The notes under the pieces: generated by a model
What the model saw: the letters and a program-made list of their open reading frames with translations, nothing else
The model's database searches: none
What the model was told of the DNA's origin: nothing
Position numbers and translations under genes: made by a program
Source of the DNA: Phycisphaerales bacterium
Lineage (GTDB): Bacteria; Planctomycetota; Phycisphaerae; Tepidisphaerales; Tepidisphaeraceae
DNA length: 64,000 nucleotides
Assembly: GCA_028291615.1 (NCBI GenBank)
Contig: JAQGHM010000067.1
Coordinates: 22,551-86,550 of the forward strand
Direction: 5' to 3'
Shown here: piece by piece, positions 16,851 to 26,400 of the stretch
Numbering within the stretch: the first letter of the stretch is position 1
How the letters are laid out: every line of letters starts with the position of its first letter

Positions 16851-19133
16851 TTAATTGGCGGGAAGCTCAATCCAGAGTACACCAACGCGAATGCGCTCGC
16901 TCGGTTCGGGGCGTACGACGAGTGGACAAAGATCGTCATAATCCTGCGAAGACATCAGATGAAGATATCGACGGCCGGGGGTTCGGAAGAAGACCTGTCG
17001 CCAGCATGAAGTGAGCCCATCTGCTTCGCTTCGGGTAAGGCCGCGCTTTTGGAGGGCGTCAACAAAGTCGCGCTCGGCCGCGTCAGCCGAGGAAATGGAG
17101 AGGTCGCTCAGGTCGATTGAATCGGGCTCGCTACGACCCGACGCCCATCGCGTCGAAACTCCAGTCGGTGTCACCGAAACGACGACGCCATCGCTCATCG
17201 GCTCGCGTCTTCGTACTGGAGTGAGCGACCAATGACTTGTGAGTTGAAGGCGTCCGTCGATAACTTCGACTCGCACGGGCGCCCACCGGTTAACTGGGCC
17301 ATCGTAATAGAGGAATCGTTCGCTCTCGCCCCGGCTGCTGACCCACGAGCAATCGACGTCGCGCAGGCGTTTCCACCAGTCGAAGCGAGGATCTGAGCCT
17401 ACCTCAGCGAGGGTCATCCAGGGAAGCCGCGTCGGGCTGACGATTACGCTTTGCCAATGCACCCCTACGCCGTCTACCACCTCATCGCTGGAGAAGGCAG
17501 GAACGGTCGTGCTCGTCGCACCCAGAGGAGCGGATCGATTCGGCGACATGATCCACGGATAATTCCGGCGATTCGGCAGCAACCACGGATATCCTTCGCG
17601 AAGCTCCCCAAGCAGCTTTTCATTCGATGCCGGACTCTTCGTATACACCGATGTCGGAGGGGAAGGAAATCCGTCCGTTCGCATTCGTCTCAAGACGGTC
17701 AGATCGTCGAACATCGGATACGCCACCCACGGACGTCCCCGAGCAAGCGATACCTGGATATCAACCGCGAGCGGCGCTTGGCTCGATAAATGGATGACGG
17801 GCTTCCAGACCGGCATGCTTGGACCGAACCCGATGCGCTTGTTCAATTCCGCGTCGAGATCCGGAATGCGATGGGCCAGCGCAGGGATCTCGTCCAGTCG
17901 ATCCTGAATTCGCGCTACGGTGCGCCCAAACGTATCCGCCTGAAACACTCCCCACTCGGCGTACCGAAAATGAACGCCCAGCGGCCAATTGGCGATGCCT
18001 CGCGCGGCCGCCTCGCGCTCGGCGGTCGTTGAACCCGAAAGCATCATCCGCTCCAACACGCCTCGCACCTGGATCGCCGGTTCGACCGGTGGGTCGCTCG
18101 CCAGCCAGTCCCACCGAACGGTGATCGGCGGGTCCGTGTCGAGGCGAATCGGCCAGCCGCGATCGCGACGGCTCAATGGCCACAGCGGCGAATGCCAGAT
18201 CCCCAGCGCGTCGGCAGCGGCGGCGCGCACCGTTGCGTCGCCGTCCTTTGCCAACGACAGCAGCGTCGGAATCGATCGCGTCGTGCAGGTCATGCCGATC
18301 AATCGCGCTTCGAGCGCGCGGACGCTCGCGTCCTTCTCGTCTGCCACTGCGCCACGGAGGATTGGCAGAAGCTCGACGATCGACTGCTCCTCGACCAACC
18401 ATTTAATCGCCGCCACGCGCTCGCGCGGCGTTCTCCCCTGCCGCACCGCCGACCGCAACGCCACCAATCTCACGTCCGGCGCGAGATTCAGCGGCGGCTG
18501 GCGCACCACGAGTAAAGACCCAGGCCAATTTGAGATCGGCAGTGGCGCGGGCGGCGGCACGCTCAATTCGGTAGCCACCCACCGCTGCCCAAGCCGGTAC
18601 GACCACCCGACACCCACGCCAATGAAGCCAACGACCAACAACAACGCCATGGCGGCAGTCGATCGTCCCCACGTCCCCCGCTGAAACGCGGGCGGACGAT
18701 AATGCCGCACCGCAAACGCCCTGCCCTCCAATCGCAGCATCCGCCACGTCGCCACCGCCGCGCAGGTGATAAGACCGAACGTATACGCGCCGTCGGTCAG
18801 CGTCATCGCCACGCCGCGGTGACGCCATTCCCAGAACGGCGCGTAGTACCGCAGGTCGAGCATCGAGAACCGCCACCCCTCAACTGGCCAGCGCGTCGTG
18901 GCCAGGATCGCCGCGCAACCGGCAAAGGCGATCACAACGCCACTCCACCCTAAATCCCCCAGCATCCACCGTCCCACCCGCCCCATCGGCCGACCGAAGT
19001 TCACCGACTTCGGATCGCTCAAATCAAACGCCCGTCCGCACTCCGGGCACCGCCCGCTCGCCACGCCGCGCAGCAGATACCCGCACGACCAGCAACGGGC
19101 ATCGTCCGCATTCGCAGAAAGCTCGTCGCCCAT
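16851..19133 (-). CDS. Zinc-ribbon membrane protein with HEAT-like region
   Basis: 760 aa. N-terminal zinc ribbon with Cys14/17 and Cys29/32 (CWSCGYLLRGVASGRCPECG), then about four hydrophobic segments between residues 50 and 210. A helical, HEAT-like region (residues about 230-330; SIVELLPILRGAVADEKDA, SIPTLLSLAKDGDATVRAA) is followed by a long C-terminal domain of no known family. It starts eleven bases after the ABC ATPase stop, has AGGGGG before the ATG, and is followed after 64 bases by the permease. Position inside an ABC operon suggests a regulatory or coupling role; this is an inference. Confidence 0.72.
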   Translation of the reverse strand: MGDELSANADDARCWSCGYLLRGVASGRCPECGRAFDLSDPKSVNFGRPMGRVGRWMLGDLGWSGVVIAFAGCAAILATTRWPVEGWRFSMLDLRYYAPFWEWRHRGVAMTLTDGAYTFGLITCAAVATWRMLRLEGRAFAVRHYRPPAFQRGTWGRSTAAMALLLVVGFIGVGVGWSYRLGQRWVATELSVPPPAPLPISNWPGSLLVVRQPPLNLAPDVRLVALRSAVRQGRTPRERVAAIKWLVEEQSIVELLPILRGAVADEKDASVRALEARLIGMTCTTRSIPTLLSLAKDGDATVRAAAADALGIWHSPLWPLSRRDRGWPIRLDTDPPITVRWDWLASDPPVEPAIQVRGVLERMMLSGSTTAEREAAARGIANWPLGVHFRYAEWGVFQADTFGRTVARIQDRLDEIPALAHRIPDLDAELNKRIGFGPSMPVWKPVIHLSSQAPLAVDIQVSLARGRPWVAYPMFDDLTVLRRMRTDGFPSPPTSVYTKSPASNEKLLGELREGYPWLLPNRRNYPWIMSPNRSAPLGATSTTVPAFSSDEVVDGVGVHWQSVIVSPTRLPWMTLAEVGSDPRFDWWKRLRDVDCSWVSSRGESERFLYYDGPVNRWAPVRVEVIDGRLQLTSHWSLTPVRRREPMSDGVVVSVTPTGVSTRWASGRSEPDSIDLSDLSISSADAAERDFVDALQKRGLTRSEADGLTSCWRQVFFRTPGRRYLHLMSSQDYDDLCPLVVRPEPSERIRVGVLWIELPAN

Positions 19134-19144
19134 CGCGCGGCCCC

Positions 19145-19966
19145 CTATTCGTCCGCAACCATCTCCCGTGGATCCGCGGTCAGATGGGCGGCTTCGATCA
19201 TCTTGAAAAACGCCTCGCGCAGATCTTTGGCGCCGCAGCGCTCGCACAGTTCCGCCGCCGTGCCGATGCCCAGGACCTTTCCGCCCGCCATGACCGCCAG
19301 TCGATCGCAGATCTCCTCGGCCTGCCAGAGCATGTGGGTGGAGAAGACCACGCATTTGCCCGCGTCCGCCAGGGCCCGCACCGCCTGCTCTACCGTGCGG
19401 CTGACGACCGGATCAAGCCCCGTCGTCGGCTCATCGAGGATCAGCACCGGCGGGTCGTGCACTACCGCGCGAGCGAGGCCGACGCGTTGTTTCATGCCGG
19501 TCGAAAGGCGATCGTTTGGCCGATCGGCGTACGACGTCACGTCGAACATCGCCAGCACCTCTTCGACGCGCCGCTCGAGTTGGTCGCCCGCCCAGCCGTA
19601 CATCGCGCCGAAAAATCGCAGCGTCTCGCGCGGCGTCAGGCGGGCGTAGACGCCTGTCGTCCCCGAGAGAAACCCGATGCTTCGCCGGATCATCTCGGGC
19701 TGCTTGAGCAGGTCGTATCCGGCAACCGTCGCCGATCCGCGCGTGGGGGTGAGGATCGTCGCGAGACAGCGCAGCGTGGTCGTCTTCCCCGCGCCGTTGG
19801 GCCCGAGCAGGCCGAAGATCTCCCCCGCCTTGCATGAAAGCGAGACGTCATCGGCAGCGGCGATCACCCCGCCGCTGGGTTCCTCGTAGATCTTCGAGAG
19901 CCCGCGGACGTCGACCATGATTTGAGGCGGCGCGGCGATTACAGCGCATTCGGAGCCATGAGACAT
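19145..19966 (-). CDS. ABC transporter ATPase (NatA-type)
   Basis: 273 aa from ATG 19966. Walker A GPNGAGKT (55-62), signature LSTGMKQR, Walker B VLILDEPTTGLDP, H-loop FSTHM. Drives the ABC-2/CPBP permease encoded two genes downstream. Start uncertain: 20026, 19966 and 19918 are all in frame and none has a good Shine-Dalgarno. The conserved domain begins at 19918 (MVDVRGLSKIYE). Confidence 0.93.
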   Translation of the reverse strand: MSHGSECAVIAAPPQIMVDVRGLSKIYEEPSGGVIAAADDVSLSCKAGEIFGLLGPNGAGKTTTLRCLATILTPTRGSATVAGYDLLKQPEMIRRSIGFLSGTTGVYARLTPRETLRFFGAMYGWAGDQLERRVEEVLAMFDVTSYADRPNDRLSTGMKQRVGLARAVVHDPPVLILDEPTTGLDPVVSRTVEQAVRALADAGKCVVFSTHMLWQAEEICDRLAVMAGGKVLGIGTAAELCERCGAKDLREAFFKMIEAAHLTADPREMVADE

Positions 19967-20049
19967 AAGTGCCGCACACTGTAACGCTGGCTTGGCGGGT
20001 GTGTCCATTTGCCGGGGCAATCGCAATTACCTTGTGGCAACTCGCTCAT
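19939..20049 (-). CDS. Possible 36-aa leader peptide or small protein
   Basis: Begins MSELPQGNCDCPGKW and ends 20 bases before the latest possible ATPase start, overlapping the earlier ones. It has the best Shine-Dalgarno in this region (AAGGGAG, five bases before ATG). Contains a CDC motif. It may be a real small protein or a translated leader controlling the ABC operon. If real, it argues for the ATPase start at 19918. Confidence 0.35.
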   Translation of the reverse strand: MSELPQGNCDCPGKWTHPPSQRYSVRHLCLMAPNAL

Positions 20050-20077
20050 GCTTACTCCCTTCCCGATCAAGATTCCG

Positions 20078-20083
20078 TATAAT
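20078..20083 (+). promoter_or_regulatory. Candidate -10 box of the nucleotidyltransferase module
   Basis: TATAAT 35 bases before the ATG at 20119, in the divergent region between the ABC operon and the two-gene module. No convincing -35 is visible. Confidence 0.45.
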
Positions 20084-20118
20084 CGTGAGCCACGTTGTCG
20101 GTGCATAGGAAGAAAAAG

Positions 20119-20340
20119 ATGGCGGATACGAAGACACAACGGGAAATTCCTGCCGATTGGCTCGCGGAATTCGAGGCCGCCTCTCGGCGGTCGCTCGAAC
20201 AGCGATTCCGATACGCGTTCATCAAGACCTACAAGCCCGTCATGGACGATGCTCCTTATCGCGTCTTCGATACCATGGCGGACTACCGCAAATGGTGCGA
20301 GGAAAACCTCCCCGATTGGCTCGGCTATGGCCGCGTTTGA
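20119..20340 (+). CDS. Small partner of nucleotidyltransferase, unknown function
   Basis: 73 aa, charged, helical, with a Trp/Tyr-rich C-terminus (YRKWCEENLPDWLGYGRV). No family recognised. AGGAAG eight bases before ATG supports the start. The last 14 bases overlap the next gene, so the two are translationally coupled. Size, order and overlap recall a toxin-antitoxin or other two-component module, but nothing in the sequence shows which member would be toxic. Confidence 0.65.
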   Translation: MADTKTQREIPADWLAEFEAASRRSLEQRFRYAFIKTYKPVMDDAPYRVFDTMADYRKWCEENLPDWLGYGRV

Positions 20341-20794
20341 ATACCGACAGGCGGAAGAAGTCCGGGACGCGCTGTCGCGTCATCGCGTGCGCTACCTGTT
20401 CCTCGGAAAATCCGGAGCGATCCTCTTGGGTTTTCCCGACACCACTCAGGACGCCGACTTGTTCGTCGAGCGGGATCGAAACAACGGCCGCGCGCTCGTG
20501 GCCGCCCTCGGCGATCTCGGATTCGTCCTATCCGGGGAACTGGCTGAGCAAATTGAACGCGGGAAGGATTTCATCCAGTTGAAGGACGGCCCGTTCGACC
20601 TCGACCTCATCTTCGCCCCTGATGGCATTGAGCGATTCGATGACGCGTGGCAGCGGCACGTCGAAGTCAACGGTTTCCCCGTCTGCCATCCAGACGACAT
20701 CATCGCCAGCAAGCGGGCCGCCAATCGTGCGAAGGATCGCGAGTCGCTCCCTCGCTTGGAATCATTCCGGGATTACTGGATGCGAAACCATTAG
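20327..20794 (+). CDS. Nucleotidyltransferase-like protein (DUF6036 type)
   Basis: 155 aa. Nucleotidyltransferase-fold features: YLFLGKSGAILLGF, the DAD pair of metal-binding acids in TTQDADLFVERD (42-44), and a later acidic strand FDLDLIF. The C-terminus (VCHPDDIIASKRAANRAKDRESLPRLE) is typical of the MNT/DUF6036 group that includes antitoxins of HEPN/MNT and AbiE-like systems. Overlaps the preceding 73-aa gene by 14 bases. Enzymatic activity and target are not predictable. Confidence 0.75.
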   Translation: MAAFEYRQAEEVRDALSRHRVRYLFLGKSGAILLGFPDTTQDADLFVERDRNNGRALVAALGDLGFVLSGELAEQIERGKDFIQLKDGPFDLDLIFAPDGIERFDDAWQRHVEVNGFPVCHPDDIIASKRAANRAKDRESLPRLESFRDYWMRNH

Positions 20795-20813
20795 CGCATC
20801 CGGCGTTCCCCGC

Positions 20814-20819
20814 TATATT
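20814..20819 (+). promoter_or_regulatory. -10-like box directly before glgB
   Basis: TATATT eight bases before the GTG start of glgB with no Shine-Dalgarno between; implies a leaderless or nearly leaderless glgB transcript. Confidence 0.45.
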
Positions 20820-20827
20820 CAGTCCCC

Positions 20828-22882
20828 GTGACAACCACCCCCCTCGCCACCGACGGCACCGCCCTGATCAAAGACGATCCCTGGCTCGCCAACTACGCCC
20901 CGCTCTTGCGCGAGCGGCACGGCCACCTCAAATCAACCCTTGCCAAGATCGACGCGCAGGGCGGCCTCCTCGGCCCGATCTCACAGGGTCACCACTTCTT
21001 CGGCTTCAACCGCGGCGAGTTCCACGGCACGCCGGGCGTCTGGTACCGCGAGTGGGCTCCCGGCGCCCTCCAACTCCGACTGATCGGGGACTTCAACAAC
21101 TGGAACCGCTGGGATTGCCCGCTCGTCCCAGATTCCTTCGGCGTCCATTCGCTCTTCCTCCCCGATGATAAGTTCAAGACCCGCCTCAGCCACGGCTCGA
21201 TGGTGAAGGTCCTGGTCGTTCATCACAATTCCACCATCACCGACCGCATTCCCGCCTACATTCGCCGCGTTGTGCAGGAACCAGGTTCGAATAATTTCAC
21301 CGGCCAACTGTGGATGGCGCCACAACCGTACCCCTGGCAGCATGCCGCGCCGCCCCTGCCCGCCGGCCAAGGGTTGCGCGTGTACGAAGCGCACGTCGGC
21401 ATGTCGCAGGAGGAAGGGAAGGTCGGCACCTTCACCGAGTTCGCCGACAAGATTCTCCCGCGCATCAAGCGCCTTGGCTACAACGCGATCCAGCTCATGG
21501 CCATCCAGGAGCACCCGTATTACGGCTCGTTCGGCTATCACGTCAGCAATTTCTACGCCGTCTCCAGCCGATTTGGTACGCCCGAGGAACTGAAACGCCT
21601 GATCGACATCGCCCATAGCATGGGCATCGTCGTGATCATGGACCTGGTCCACAGCCACAGCGTGAAGAACACGCACGAAGGCCTGAATCTCTTCGATGGC
21701 ACCGACTTTCAATATTTCCACGGCGGCCCGCGCGGGCAACACGTCGCTTGGGATTCGATGGTCTTCGATTACGCCAAGTACGAAGTGCAGCGCTTCCTCC
21801 TGTCGAACGTCCGCTTCTGGCTCGAGGAATATAAGTTCGACGGCTTCCGCTTCGACGGCGTCACCAGCATGCTCTATCTCGACCACGGCCTGGGCAAGAA
21901 GTTCTCGTCTTATGACGACTACTTCGGCCCCAACGTCGATCGCGACGCGCTGACCTACTTACAGATGGCCAACCTCGTCGCGCATGAAGTGAAATCCGAT
22001 GCGATCACCATCGCCGAAGACGTCAGCGGCATGCCCGGCGTCGCGCGGCCCGTGGTTGAGGGCGGCCTCGGGTTTGACTACCGCCTGGCGATGGGCGTTC
22101 CGGACTACTGGATCAAGCTGCTCAAGGAGAAGCGTGACGAGCAATGGATCATGGCCGAGATCCTGCACACGCTGCTCAACCGCCGCCACCAGGAGAAGCA
22201 CATCGGCTACGCCGAAAGCCACGACCAAGCCTTGGTTGGCGATAAGACGCTCGCCTTCTGGCTCATGGACAAGGACATGTACTGGCACATGGACACCGCC
22301 AGCCACAGCCTGGTGATCGACCGCGGCATCGCCCTGCACAAGATGATCCGCCTGATCACCTTCAGTCTCTCCGGCGAAGGGTACCTCAACTTCATGGGCA
22401 ACGAGTTTGGCCACCCCGAATGGATCGACTTCCCCCGCGAAGGGAACGGCTACAGCTACCACTACTGCCGCCGCCAGTGGAGCCTCGCGGACAACCCCCT
22501 CCTGAAATACAAGGGCCTGCAAAACTTCGACATCGCGATGCAGCACCTCGACGAGGAGCACCACCTGCTGACCGACCGCCTGATCGAGCAGCTCATGGTG
22601 CATGAGGACAATAAGCTGCTGATCTACCGCCGCGGGCCGCTGGTGTTCGCGTTCAACTTCCACGCGACCAACAGCTACACCGATTTGCGCATCCCCGTGC
22701 CGGACCCCGCGGATTATAGGATTGTCCTGAACACCGACGCCCAGGAGTTCGCCGGGCCGGGACTAATCATGCCCAACACGATCTACCCCGTGCAGCGCCA
22801 GCCATTCGAGGGACGGCAGCAGTCGATCCAGATCTATTTGCCGGCGAGGACAGCGCAGGTGCTGGGGCCGGTGAAGAAGTGA
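20828..22882 (+). CDS. glgB: 1,4-alpha-glucan branching enzyme
   Basis: 684 aa. Introduces alpha-1,6 branches in glycogen. N-terminal CBM48-type domain (WYREWAPGALQLRLIGDFNNW), then a GH13 barrel with VVIMDLVHSHS, nucleophile Asp in FDGFRFDGVTSM, acid Glu in ITIAEDVSG and YAESHDQ, and a C-terminal beta domain. Length and motifs resemble the eukaryotic-type subgroup (GH13_8). GTG start; no Shine-Dalgarno but a TATATT box eight bases upstream. It follows the nucleotidyltransferase gene by 33 bases. Confidence 0.95.
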   Translation: MTTTPLATDGTALIKDDPWLANYAPLLRERHGHLKSTLAKIDAQGGLLGPISQGHHFFGFNRGEFHGTPGVWYREWAPGALQLRLIGDFNNWNRWDCPLVPDSFGVHSLFLPDDKFKTRLSHGSMVKVLVVHHNSTITDRIPAYIRRVVQEPGSNNFTGQLWMAPQPYPWQHAAPPLPAGQGLRVYEAHVGMSQEEGKVGTFTEFADKILPRIKRLGYNAIQLMAIQEHPYYGSFGYHVSNFYAVSSRFGTPEELKRLIDIAHSMGIVVIMDLVHSHSVKNTHEGLNLFDGTDFQYFHGGPRGQHVAWDSMVFDYAKYEVQRFLLSNVRFWLEEYKFDGFRFDGVTSMLYLDHGLGKKFSSYDDYFGPNVDRDALTYLQMANLVAHEVKSDAITIAEDVSGMPGVARPVVEGGLGFDYRLAMGVPDYWIKLLKEKRDEQWIMAEILHTLLNRRHQEKHIGYAESHDQALVGDKTLAFWLMDKDMYWHMDTASHSLVIDRGIALHKMIRLITFSLSGEGYLNFMGNEFGHPEWIDFPREGNGYSYHYCRRQWSLADNPLLKYKGLQNFDIAMQHLDEEHHLLTDRLIEQLMVHEDNKLLIYRRGPLVFAFNFHATNSYTDLRIPVPDPADYRIVLNTDAQEFAGPGLIMPNTIYPVQRQPFEGRQQSIQIYLPARTAQVLGPVKK

Positions 22883-22915
22883 AACATGAAGGCGTCGGCC
22901 AGAAGTAGGACTTCA

Positions 22916-23217
22916 TCATTCCTCCGTTCCCGAAGTCACCTGGACGGAGTTTTCCGGAACCAATGACTCTAAGAATTCTTCCCCCGCGCCAGTGACGTAG
23001 ACAAGAGGACCAAACACGCGGCCTTTGACGAAGCGCTGCTGATAGGCACTGAATGAAAAGAGCCCGACGAACAGGAGGAATATGGCAACGTTGATCAGGG
23101 CCAGCGCTGCTCGGCCTGCCGGTTCCGACGCCGGCGGGATGTCTGGGCCATCGGAAGCGGTAACTGGGCGCTAACACTGGCTGAAACCGATTCACGTTTG
23201 AAAACCATTTCGAACAT
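22916..23217 (-). pseudogene. Small single-helix membrane protein, frameshifted
   Basis: Starts at ATG 23217 with AAAGGA seven bases upstream and reads MFEMVFKRESVSASVSAQLP; this frame soon ends. One base removed near 23147-23156 (CTTCCGATGG) would join it to a frame continuing DGPDIPPASEPAG, a membrane helix (ALINVAIFLLFVGLFSFSAY), and VTGAGEEFLESLVPENSV to a stop at 22916, about 100 aa in all. The well-formed second frame, with no start of its own, indicates a recent one-base deletion or a sequencing error. Family unknown. Confidence 0.6.
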
Positions 23218-23250
23218 CGAACTGTCCTTTGCGATTGCGATGGGCGAATC

Positions 23251-23418
23251 CTATCCAGCTCCTTTTGGCCGTGCGATTGGCCTGAATCGGTCAGCCCACG
23301 TCGGGGCCGCCCGGACCCGCAAATCCTGCAGAAAAACCTCGCAATCGCCATTACGGTGGGCTAGCTTACGTGCAAGCGGGCTCCCGATGAGGGTAGTTTC
23401 GTCCCGTTGATCCTTCAT
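23251..23418 (-). CDS. Doubtful 55-aa reading frame
   Basis: Begins MKDQRDETTLIGSPLARKL, directly upstream of the frameshifted membrane gene on the same strand. There is no clear Shine-Dalgarno and no family. The rest of the interval 23218-23453 shows nothing except the GGAGGG that serves the plus-strand gene at 23454. Confidence 0.2.
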   Translation of the reverse strand: MKDQRDETTLIGSPLARKLAHRNGDCEVFLQDLRVRAAPTWADRFRPIARPKGAG

Positions 23419-23453
23419 TTCTGGTTTGGACTGGGCCACGTCTGGAGGGAATC

Positions 23454-26400
23454 ATGAACTTGTTGCGCCTTGCTATTCGGGTCTTGCTCGCCATCGTTTT
23501 GGGCATCGGGTTCATCAATTCGGCGGGCGCGCAGACGTGGACGGGCAACTCGAACGGCCTCTGGAATGTCGGCTCCAACTGGACCTCAAATCCGAGCGTC
23601 CCGGTCAGCGGCGTCGATACATCGCTCAACTTCGGCGCAGCCGGCGCTGGTGGCACGTCGCTGACACAAAACCTGCTCCCCAACCCATTTCTGCTCAATG
23701 CCCTGATCTTCACCAAGTCGGCGCCCACCTACACCATCAGCGGAAACGGCTTGGATTTTCGCACCAGCAGCGTCGCGGTCGCGCCGCAGATCGTGCAGAA
23801 TTCCGCCACCGCCATCACCCTCGTAAACCCGCTCACGCTTACCAATAACGTGACGATCGCCGGCACTGGGATTGGAGCGTTGAACCTCAATGGCGCAGTA
23901 CTCGGCGCCGGCTCCCTCACCATCAATGCGGTCGGACCGGTGCTGCTGGGCAACAGTGGGAATGCCTTCAGCAGCCTCACCATCGCCAGCGGAAGCTTGA
24001 CCTTGGGGAACGGAGCTGCGATTCCAGCAGGCCGAAATGTCACTATCCAGTCCGGCGGCAGGTTCAGCACCGGCGGTCTTTCCAATACCGCCGCTACCGC
24101 AATCGGCGCTGTCAGCATTAGCGATGGTGGAACCTTTCAAGTTCCCAGCGGCAGCGGCAACTACTTCATCAACAGGTTGGCGATGGACTCCCCGGGGTTT
24201 GGCCAAAGCATGCTTGACTTCACCGGTGCCGCGACCGCGACGCTGCACTTGGTCAATCCCGGAGCGGGCATCAGCATCAGTGGGGACGGCGCCTGGATTG
24301 GCGGCGGCAATTCCCGACTTGTCAACGACACCGCGACGCCCATCGACATTAGCCTGGCGACCTTCGGCACGCTGACCAGCAGCCTGCGCCTTGCAAACGG
24401 AGCGAATGGGCAGGGGTTTCGCGTGACCGGTGCGGGAACGACCTTCACGGTGACCAACGCCGGCAATTCGGCCAACCTAAACGTGGACAACGCCGCCAAC
24501 CTTTCGGTCGCAGAATTTATCGGCACCGGCACGCTCACCCTGTCCGACACAAGCGTACAGCAGACGACAGGAACCCTGCTTTACACGGGAGGGACGGCCA
24601 GCTCGACAAAAGCAATAACGCTCGGCAGCGGGGGCGGCCAGGTTCAGGTCGGCGCCGCCGGTACCAACCTCACGCTGAGCGGCGTGATCAGTGAATCCAG
24701 CGCCGGGCAGCGGCTGCTCCTCGCTGGCACGGGTGACCAAGTCCCCGCGACGCTGACGCTAACGGGCAACAACACCTATACCGGGCTCACCCAGATCGGC
24801 GCCGGATTGGTGGTCAGCGTCGCCGCGATACCTAACGGGGGAATCGCGGGGCCGTTCGGCGCGGCGTCGATAAGCTCCGGCGGCAACTTCGTCGCACTCA
24901 GCGGTTTTTTGAATGGCGCGATTGCCACGCTCCAGTATACTGGTGCGACCGCCTCCACCGATCGCGGCATCGCCTTAACTGGCGCCGGCGCGATCGAGGT
25001 GACCAATGCGCAGAGCAGTTTGACCCTAGCCGGCCAGGTTATTGACGCTTTTTTGAACAGTGGCGCGTTGGTGAAAAACGGTCCCGGCACGCTGATCCTG
25101 GGCAACAGCACCAACGCGTTCTCAGGCGGAGCCGTGGTCAACGCAGGCCGGCTGATGCTGGGAAGCGGCACGGCAATGCCCGCTGGAGCCAACGTCGTCG
25201 TGCAAAGCGGCGCAGAATTCAACACCGCCGGATTCGCAAATGCCAAGGCGAGCGCGATCGCCACGCTGGTGCTTAATGGCGGGACCCTTCGCGTTCCCTC
25301 CGGGACTTTCAACAATTCTTATCATCTCAATAAGCTCGTGACAGACTTTAGCGGCGGAACCGTTGACCTGACGGGTACCACAAACGGCAGCTCCGGTGGA
25401 TTCGCGCTGCTTTTTGACACCACGGGGGCCGCAATCAACATTAATGGAAATACCTCCTGGATGGGGCCGGGCACCTCTTTCATTGCCAACAACATCGGTG
25501 GCGGGGTCGAACTTCCCATCACGATTGCCCCCAACGCGACGCTCACCAGTACGGTGGGCCTCGCCAGCTTCTCCCCGAGCGCGAGTTTCCCCATCCGCGT
25601 GACCGGCGGGGGCACACTCTACTTGAACGGCGGAGTCGTTTTCGCCGCCACCATCCGCGTGAACCAGGCGAAACTGCGATTGGATACTCTCACGGGCCTT
25701 AACTCGTCGGTGCTCGCCCTGACGCTGGACGCCGCTACCCTGCAATATGGGGGTGCAAGCTCTACCGGCGGCAGCGCGTTCTCCCTTGGCTCGGGCGGGG
25801 GCACGATTGAGGTGCTCAATCCCTCGACCATCCTCACGCTTTTCGGCGCCATTCCCGGCTCCGACACCGCCCCACTCACTAAGATTGGCCCCGGCACGCT
25901 CGCGCTCACCAACACCTCCAACAATACTTACCAGGGCGGGCTGATCGTGAGCGGCGGGCGGCTCGACGTCAGCGCCGACGCCCAACTTGGCCAGGTCAGC
26001 CCCACGGTCAATCCCGCCGGCACGCTGCGCTTCACCGCCAGCACCACCACTGCCCGCACCTTCAGCCTGAACGGCGGTGCGCTCGAAGCCGCCTCCGGCG
26101 CGACGCTTAACCTGAATGGCGCGGCGGTGAACGGCGGCTTCATGCGCGGAGCCGGTGTCTTCGCGCTGACCGGCGGCACTGCGATCAGTGGCGCCAACAC
26201 CGCCAGTAGCGCGACCCTGAACCAAATCGGCCCGGCGTCAGTTAATAACTTCACCAACAACGGCCAGTTCACCAACGCGGCGGGTCAGACGCTCACCTGG
26301 AACAACGGCACGAACACCAGCGCCGGGCGCATGACCGTCATGGGCACTGCCAACGTAAATGACTTGGTCAGCGACGGCACCCTGACCATCGCGGCCGGCG

